DNA of 64,000 nucleotides from Pogonophryne albipinna. Taxonomy: Eukaryota > Chordata > Actinopteri > Perciformes > Artedidraconidae. The stretch covers positions 11,774,459 to 11,838,458 of the forward strand of contig CM053261.1 of NCBI GenBank assembly GCA_028583405.1. Direction: 5' to 3'. Within the stretch, counting starts at the first letter, position 1. Each line of letters opens with the position of its first letter. Of this stretch, positions 57,901-64,000 are shown one piece after another. A program made the position numbers and the translations under genes. The notes under the pieces are model-generated. The model made no database searches. It was not told the origin of the DNA and saw nothing but the letters and a program-made list of their open reading frames with translations.

Positions 57901-60574
57901 AATACATTGCTTTTAAAATCGTGCTGTGCAACACGAAAAAAAGGGGAAAATCGTGTTGGTGAACACGAATCAATAGATTAAAATTTGTGTTGGTGAACAC
58001 GAAATGCCATGAGACTGGGTTGGTTTAGGCACAGCTGTGTTTTGAGCTAAATGCTATAGTTATGCTAACATACTCAGAAAGACAATGCTAACATGCTTAT
58101 TTTAGCTACAGTATTTAGCATGCTAACATTCACTATTTAGAGTAGACATGCAATGCAAATGCAGCAAAGTACAGCTGAGGCTGATTGCATGTCATCATTA
58201 AAGGTAGGTTATTCAGTCATACAACTAAGTGTGGGGCACAAACATTTAACCAGTCCATGGCGTAAGAGGAAAGTTTAACAAACAACAACTATCCATCCAA
58301 TAGTTGTTTGAGACACTTTTCCAGAAAACAAAAATGTCAAGCTCATATGCACTGGAGTAAAGGTCAGTAGATCTCTAAAGTGAGATGGACTTATTGTCTA
58401 GGAACAAAACAAAATCTGAAAATGTCATGAAACAATTTTTGAGATATGTCAGTAAAGACAAATGGTGGAGCTAACTGGGCTAAAACGTAGCCGCTCTATT
58501 GTTCTGAAGCTAAACGAATACAATTATCGACTGTATTCCTACTTCAAACTCAACTCATTTAAACACGTATTTTGCTTGTCTTATTAGAGCACTGATAACT
58601 TTTGTTTTTATTCAGGTCCGATGGGGAGATAAAGGCTCGACTGAAGAAGGAGCTAAACTGGAAAAAGCAAAAAATGCTCGAGTTGTGATGCCAGAGGAGG
58701 AGTATGATCCACCGCAGCCTTACTACCACGTGCACAAATCAGTCCGCCCACAGAAGTGGTACTCTCCAATAAAGGTGCTTTGTTATTTAGTTTGAACTTT
58801 ATTGTTTTATACTTAAATTGACAAAACAAATCTTATCTTAGGTTGTTATAGTTTTTTGAGAGTTTGTATCCACACTCTTGCCCAGTTTGCTCAGTTAGAG
58901 AACTGTTGGAAAATGTTTTCCATGTCATGGATCACATAATGTTAACATATGTAATATACTACAGTATGATGTAAGTTCCAGATGTTTCGAAACATAAAGA
59001 CCTCTTCCTGACAATGACGTCCATCCATCATAATCTAAAAGTATTAGTTTTAGTGTTCCTGGGGATGATGTGTGACCAGGAAATAGTTCATAAAAACGTG
59101 TTCCCTAGCATATTAGTCAGCTGGATGGATGCTAATAAGAACCAGACCTGAACCGAGCTGACCCATTATTAAGGAATCTGTTGCACGGCTGTTATTTCCA
59201 GCAAAAATACTTTCTTTGTTTATCTATCGCTCTATACATAAAGCTTCCTATGCAAGAATCAAAAGAAAGACAGCAAAAAGTGGAGCAGATGCCGCCTGGC
59301 AGAGAAAACAGACAAACGCTGCACTGCGGGACACGACACACACATATAATGTTGATAATCTGTTTGTTATCAGAGGTCACTTGTATGATCTGCTGTTTAA
59401 TGTTTGTACTATCATCTGTGCTAATCTTTCTCCAGGGCAAACTGGACGCTTTGTATGTATTTCTGAGAAAAGGCTATGACAGAGTGTCTGTGATGAGACC
59501 TCATCCTGGAGACAAGGTGAGAGACACGCCAGAGACAAGAAGAAAGGAGAATATGCTACGATTCTTCCTCTCTTTAATGAAAAACAGCATCACTTCTGTT
59601 AAGACAAGAACGCATTAACTAAAAAGCAAAGCAATAAAAAGGATAGTTAACCAGATATTTCAGGTTTTTGGCTGGCAGACGTGTAAAGATTGGCCAGATC
59701 TCAAATTCATGACCTCTGGAAATGAGGAACAAAAGAAGTTTGGAGCGAAGGATCAAAGAGCAAAGTAAAAAAACGAGATGATGTTTCATCTGCATGACAT
59801 TAAAGACGTATTCCATAGACTCAAAAGTCAAAGCTCCTTCAAACTGACTTCAAGCTAAACCCTCAGGAGGCATAGCGAGTAGACAAAGGAAAAAACAACC
59901 GCAGCATTGTTTCTGCAGGAAGACTTGTGTCTGGAGAAGTCATTTGGAGTAGGTCCTGCTCCACTCCCAGCTTCTGCTCGACTGGGCTGGCAGGAATACT
60001 ATTTTCTTCCATGACACTCAATAACAGAGGAATTTCCTCTTTCCGTTAGTTGAAAGCTGTACCCTTCCAAGCCTGCCAATGTGCCACAGCAGATTCAGAT
60101 TTATGGAATATCTGCAGATTGTTGTCTTTTCTTTTCTTTCCACAATGACCTGAAATTACTTTTTATTTCTCTTCATTACAGGGCAAGTGCATAAACTTCA
60201 CCCGGAGTAAACCCTACCCTGTTTCTCACTATCCCATCTACAACCACCCCTCCACGCCCGTCTACACTTTGCCCCACAGCTACCAGCGTCGTCCGTCAGA
60301 GGGCAGCCACACCTTCTTGCCCCCTTCGCCCACTTCAACGCTCCCCCCTCTGCCGTCCACTCCTCCCCCGGACTTCACCACCCTTCCTCCGTACACCCTT
60401 CCTCCGTACACCCCCCCTCCCAACAGAGCCCTGCCTCCTTCTAACTTGAGCTCAGTCTCTGCACCCCCGTCCCCAACCGGCTCCCTACCGCCCCCTCCTC
60501 AGGGTCCCGCCCCGTGCAGAGCGCCTCCTCCCTCACGGCCTCCTCCACGCCCCAATCATGATGATGATGATTAA
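45928..60574 (+). CDS. antxr1: antxr1-type (TEM8) von Willebrand A receptor, 605 aa
   Basis: Single-pass receptor that binds collagen-type matrix and couples it to actin; the mammalian protein also serves as an anthrax toxin receptor. Exons 45928-46082, 48682-48753, 48843-48914, 49030-49111, 49235-49268, 49498-49577, 50305-50373, 50451-50531, 50631-50691, 50912-51010, 52153-52222, 52320-52398, 53308-53403, 53499-53540, 53660-53752, 58616-58774, 59436-59516 and 60182-60574 give 1818 nt in frame. Signal peptide about 1-27; vWA domain with MIDAS D51-K-S-G-S55 and T150-D-G; Ig-like region; transmembrane segment about 323-343 followed by WWFWPLCC; cytoplasmic [18 protein letters not shown] and [20 protein letters not shown], both near-invariant in ANTXR1. 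The tail is proline-rich and ends in four aspartates. Start: the upstream frame has a TAA four codons before the ATG. Teleosts have several antxr1 copies; which one is not resolved. Confidence 0.93.
46083..48681. other. antxr1 intron 1
   Basis: 2.6 kb without coding signal. Contains the hAT-type MITE at 48062-48601, whose right end is only 80 bp before exon 2. The rest is AT-rich and unremarkable. Confidence 0.4.
48062..48601. mobile_element. 540-bp hAT-type MITE, inverted relative of 28120-28688
   Basis: Starts CAGATATGGCAAAAGTACAC and ends CTACTTCCCACCTCTG. Long stretches match the other copy in reverse complement, including the unique passage AGGCACGCAATGACTCTAAA. Flanks GAAACTAT and CAAACTAC agree at six of eight positions, a decayed target duplication. 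Confidence 0.82.
52498..52550. repeat. Short telomere-like GGGTTA repeats
   Basis: GGGTTAGGGTTAGAGTAAGGG and, after 16 bp, AGGGTTAGGGTTAG. Only about five units in total, so this is a small interstitial tract in antxr1 intron 12. Confidence 0.6.
52985..53230. repeat. Decayed MITE-like tract with AGTAC/GTACT phrases
   Basis: Passages AGTGGAGTAAAAGTATAAAG and GAAGTACAGTAAAATACAAG resemble the interior of the 33541-33968 family. Ends not found. In antxr1 intron 12, just before the transmembrane exon. Confidence 0.4.
55234..57834. mobile_element. Foldback element: two 330-bp inverted arms around 1.94 kb
   Basis: Left arm 55234-55563 and right arm 57505-57834 are reverse complements of equal length, with only three substitutions visible by eye and no indels. 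Outer ends AGCTGTGTGGTTCATAAAAA; inner ends GGAAACAGACGTAGGC. Each arm also contains two related copies of a TTGCTTTTAT...TTTCGG/CTCGGGC...GTC-GTGAGGA module, about 180 bp apart. Beyond the arms a diverged similarity continues for some tens of bases inward. No transposase ORF in the spacer and no clear target duplication. Located in the 4.9-kb intron 15 of antxr1. Confidence 0.85.
56980..57125. repeat. Decayed hAT-type MITE tract inside the foldback spacer
   Basis: AAGTGTAGTGGAGTAAAAAT and TTGTAGTGGAGTAGAATTAC resemble the reverse complement of the 33541-33968 family. Only the interior is recognisable. Confidence 0.45.
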
Positions 60575-60904
60575 AAAACGAAATGTTGAGAAGGATCCTC
60601 TTCTCACTGTCAGAGTGACTTTTAAATGTTGCCTTTTCGAGGCTGCAGCTGATAATTGAACATCAGTTTTCCTCCACAAGCAGCTCATGCTTGATGTGCC
60701 AAGAACTATGACATGAATTTTTAAGTCTAGAAAGTAAATAGTGTAGCGAGCACATCTTTGGCTATTAAATGCTAATGGAGCTAAGCAATGTATTCATATC
60801 TTAAGAAACATTTCTTCCAAATATCAAATCTGACAAGCATTGCGATACGCTCTGGAGTTGTATAAACGCACATTTTACTCTTTGCTTGATGCAAATCTGT
60901 GTTC
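60575..60904 (+). other. antxr1 3' untranslated region
   Basis: Begins directly after the TAA stop. No coding signal. No AATAAA within this stretch; a nearby AATAAA at 61039-61044 lies in the following repeat and may serve. Extent of the transcript unknown. Confidence 0.4.
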
Positions 60905-61295
60905 ACTGCTGTGACGTTCGCGAACGATCCGATTCTTTTGAACGATCCGATTCTTTTGAACGACTCTTTGGTACGAATGAAGGGAACCGAGTCCTACTTG
61001 GTGAGAGCCGTTCTTTTTATTGTTGGTTCACTGCCTGCAATAAACCCACTCGCCTTTAAAAGTAACTTGCTTTCCTGAATGCCAATTTTCCGTAGATGAT
61101 GGCATAACGCATGCTGCTTGAGTAGTAGTTTGGCTGGCTGAGAGATGTAGCAAGTTATACATTTTCTGTGAGTAAAAGTAGATTTCTGGCAATACGGTCA
61201 ATTATCCTGGTGATTATTTCTCGTTTGAATGGCTCTCGGAAAGGAACAGAGCCATAAGATCCGGCTCCCTTCAAAGCCGTAATTCCCATCACTAC
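60905..61295. repeat. hAT-like fish repeat with tandem ATCCGATTCTTTTGAACG units
   Basis: Contains two direct copies of an ATCCGATTCTTTTGAACG unit (60927-60962), GAACCGAGTC and AGAGCCGTTC, and ends in a passage whose complement is TAGTGATGGGAATTACGGCT, a familiar end of a fish hAT-type family. Opposite end is a weaker match; no confirmed target duplication. Confidence 0.5.
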
Positions 61296-61337
61296 TTAAT
61301 GCAGTGGAGATTAAAAAAAGAAGAGTATTAGCAGCAT

Positions 61338-61366
61338 AACTTGCATGTGTTTTAAACATGCAAGTT
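61338..61366. repeat. Perfect 11-bp palindrome arms, 7-bp loop
   Basis: AACTTGCATGT, loop GTTTTAA, ACATGCAAGTT. Small hairpin in the antxr1 3' flank; no further terminator-like or RNA feature. Confidence 0.7.
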
Positions 61367-61369
61367 TGT

Positions 61370-62960
61370 TTGGCAAGTGCTGTTTTGGAAAATGTATATT
61401 TTGTAAATGAAAATCCATTAAATCACAATCACATGTATATCGATTTATGATTTCAATGGATTCACGGGATTTGTTAGGTTTAACCTTTTATTAGTATGTT
61501 TCAGATGTTCTGATGGATATATTGAATTCGTTTTTCAGTGTATACACAGCAGAACAGAAGGTGTCAATACTCATACACTTAGAGCAAGTAAACATCGTTT
61601 TTAAATACATAAATATAAATGAATTCACTTTAAGTAACGTTTTTCTTAAAAGAGATTTTCGAAATTTCAGAAACACATTTGGGGCACTGTCCACATTCAT
61701 TAAGGGAGAAAGCACTGACTTTTCTTACCTGCTAAAGACCCTCCGGACAGCTGCATGCAAGCATATTCTGGTCACCACAAGTTACTTTTGGAGAAACTGG
61801 AGGAATTTGCAGAGAAAAGCCCATCTGGGCTGCTCTGCTTTCCTGGCTGGCACTGCAGGAAATGAGCAAACAGCTAGAAGGTGGATGGATTAACAGTAGG
61901 ATAAATATCGTAAAATGATTCTATTTATTTACAACAGTTTGGAAAAACACTTTCCGTTTTGGGCAAATGTGCTTAGAGCTAGAAGAATGGAACTTGATAT
62001 ACAGAGTTTGAAATGTTGCAACAAGCCAAGAGTCTTATTCCAATCATATCTAAAAAAGTACATCTTGATATATATTTTCCATGTTCTTTCCTAAGTTGTG
62101 TGCAGTCCAGTGAGCTCATGGAGGCGTGTCTGGGGAAACTGCCAGAAACAAAAGCATTCAGATTTAAGAACAAAAACTATAACATGATGCCATCAAGATC
62201 AGAAGTATTTATAATAACACTATAAAACATCCTTCTGCACACAGTGAAGAGGCGGTTTAAACAAAAACATTAAATGATACCTTCCTATTTAAGAGCAGGT
62301 GAGTTCAGACCAATGGGGCCAAGTGTTTCTGTCTGTTATAATACTTTTATTTCTGTTTTCAGGTTTCAGTTGTAACAATATGATCGACTGGGTAAGAACA
62401 AAAGCTATATTCCTAAAACCATCTCAATCATCGTAAACAAAACAATTGCATAGTATTCTCTAAAAAAAGATCAACACGTTTTAGATATAAGATCACAAAT
62501 AATATATCTAGCTGCATGACTTGGATCATAGTTTTCTGCAGAGGGAATGATCAAATCCAGCTTACTTCTCGATCTACACACAAATATGTTTAACTTTAAC
62601 TGAACTCGGCCAGTGGCACATCTTCTTTGGCGTACAAACAACAGCAATCACAGACGTCACAGCTGATCAGCTCTACAGAGACATTATGAAGCGCAGCAGC
62701 TGGCACAGCATTGATTTCCAGACTTATCTATCTCCATTTACGTACACACATCCTGACATGTTTACTTTGATCAAATCAGCTCATGACCTGGCTCACTCTA
62801 CCCGTTTCCATGTCCCCTCCTCCTTATTTCTTATTAAATCACATATTGTTTTGCGTATCCTTGAATAAAACCAAGCAGCTCATCTTTCACACTAACTCCA
62901 TTAATCCCTTTTTCCTCGAGTAGATAAAGATTTAAGCTGTAACTCGCGTGTTTTGGCTGG
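61370..62960. other. Intergenic, no gene recognised
   Basis: AT-rich. Short ORFs on both strands (the longest plus one at 61513-61893) show no protein-family motif and no splice-supported extension. No transposon ends found. Confidence 0.35.
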
Positions 62961-62968
62961 TTTATTAG

Positions 62969-63173
62969 GGGTCTGACACAAAAATGCTTTGTGAAATAGC
63001 AACCCCACTTTGTATTTAATGTTTTTTCCATTTTACCTCAGCAGACTTATACTTTTTAGGAAAGTTTCTTCATTTCACGTCGTGCAGATATAAAGAAATG
63101 CTGAGGTAAAATGGAAAAAACATTAAATACAAATGTGTTAGTTATTTCACAAGCCATATTTATGTCAAACCCT
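62969..63173. repeat. Long hairpin: about 75-bp arms with a perfect 35-bp core
   Basis: 63009-63043 and 63099-63133 are exact reverse complements (core begins TTTGTATTTAATGTTTTTTC), with a 55-bp spacer. The similarity continues outward imperfectly to about 62969 and 63173 (GTCTGACAC / GTTTGACAT; TTGTGAAATA on both). Size and form suit a small MITE or a hairpin RNA locus. No ORF. Confidence 0.8.
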
Positions 63174-63825
63174 TTGGCCTCACATTCAAAGATAAGCCTG
63201 CAAGGAGCAAAAACATCTTGCTTCATCTAAGACAAAGAGGAAAAGGGATGTTTTCATCCTATTAAAGTATTCTCAAGTCTATCAACACCACAGAGAGATC
63301 ACACAACATCTTTGAAACTATGTGGGTTGTGGCTGTTGTCTCCTTAAAAGAGGCTGAAATTTTAACAGGTTTACCCTCTAAAATGAGTTGGCAAAAAGGC
63401 ATGGGTAGAAACAGTACGATGCAATTATGTTAATAACCTTTAATAAAGTACAGGTTTCATTTTCACTGACAACGTATGCAGTATTATATAGAAATACACA
63501 GATACCGTCAGCATGGCAAGGCACCTTAGTTTACAAAAACTCGTCCATCTGTAACAAAGAATAAGGCAAACTTAGAAGCATTATTTAAAATATGATAAAC
63601 TTACTAAAACGTCTGCTTGGTAGAGATGGAGTTTTGTTTTCTTCTTGAGAATCCCTTCTGACCCGTCACCTCATGCTGTAAGACATCAGTGAATATCGAA
63701 CTACAGACAGGATATGTTTCATTTAAAAAGTCCAACATTATGAGGCTAAAATTCGGAGAAACTGGAGTAGTTTGTTGGAAAAGGCAGCTTCAACCTGCAA
63801 ACATTATTAAGCAGTAATGCAGGTA

Positions 63826-64000
63826 CAGTGGGGCAAAAAAGTATTTAGTCAGCCACCAATTGTGCAAGTTCTCCCACTTAAAAAGATGAGAGGCCTGTAA
63901 TTTTCATCCTAGGTACACTTCAACTATGAGAGACAGAATGGGGGGAAAGAATCCAGGAAATCACATTGTAGGATTTTTAATGAATTAATTGGTAAATTCC
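63826..64000. mobile_element. Tc1-like transposon terminal repeat, cut by the window end
   Basis: Starts after a TA (63824-63825) with CAGTGGGGCAAAAAAGTATT, then TAGTCAGCCACCAATTGTGC and, further in, TGTAGGATTTTTAATGAATT: a well-known fish Tc1/mariner-family inverted terminal repeat. The element continues beyond the window, so its transposase cannot be assessed. Confidence 0.85.

Noticed and set aside
60269..60574. Proline-rich 101-aa ORF as an independent small gene
   Set aside because: It is the 3' part of antxr1 exon 18 in the same frame, beginning at an internal Met.
61513..61893. 126-aa plus-strand ORF as a gene
   Set aside because: No recognisable domain, an overlapping antisense ORF of similar quality, and AT-rich composition.

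Overview
The window is nuclear DNA from a ray-finned (teleost) fish. Its genes are split into many short exons with GT-AG introns, its four recognisable proteins belong to vertebrate families, and the introns are full of fish-type DNA transposons, LINE tails and microsatellites. I rebuilt the exons by hand from splice sites and reading frame. All four main gene models stay in frame to a stop codon.

Layout. (1) 748-15268, minus strand: kcnip3 (calsenilin/DREAM/KChIP3), an EF-hand calcium sensor. It has two alternative first coding regions: a membrane-anchor exon at 4476-4578, and a soluble N-terminus from 11650-11824 plus a two-codon exon at 15263-15268. The predicted isoforms are 230 and 256 aa. 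Its large first introns hold a three-level nested transposon, a second TTAA-flanked MITE, a LINE tail and a perfect 212-bp CA repeat. (2) 15.5-19.9 kb: mostly featureless, with a SINE-like repeat and a weak candidate for a tiny three-exon gene. (3) 20106-25110, plus strand: a RING/B-box/coiled-coil/PRY-SPRY TRIM E3 ligase with the classic TRIM exon sizes (96, 234, 23 and 116 bp). (4) 26789-44299, minus strand: a complete 20-exon tolloid-family procollagen C-proteinase, best matched to bmp1 (971 aa: signal, prodomain, astacin, CUB-CUB-EGF-CUB-EGF-CUB-CUB). (5) 45928-60574, plus strand: a complete 18-exon antxr1-type (TEM8) von Willebrand A receptor of 605 aa. (6) 60.6-64 kb: antxr1 3' flank, a hAT-like repeat, a large hairpin and the start of a Tc1-like transposon cut by the window end.

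Two of the genes share a theme. BMP1 trims fibrillar procollagens, and ANTXR1 binds collagen and links it to the actin cytoskeleton. They lie head to head, with about 1.6 kb between their start codons. The TRIM gene and bmp1 are tail to tail. I see no operon-like or microbial content, no tRNA or rRNA gene and no CRISPR array.

The strongest unexplained structure is a foldback element in antxr1 intron 15: two 330-bp inverted arms with three visible mismatches, 1.9 kb apart. The next most notable is bmp1 exon 16 (EGF2), with transposons within about 100 bp on both sides, at the junction where mammalian BMP1 isoforms are known to diverge.
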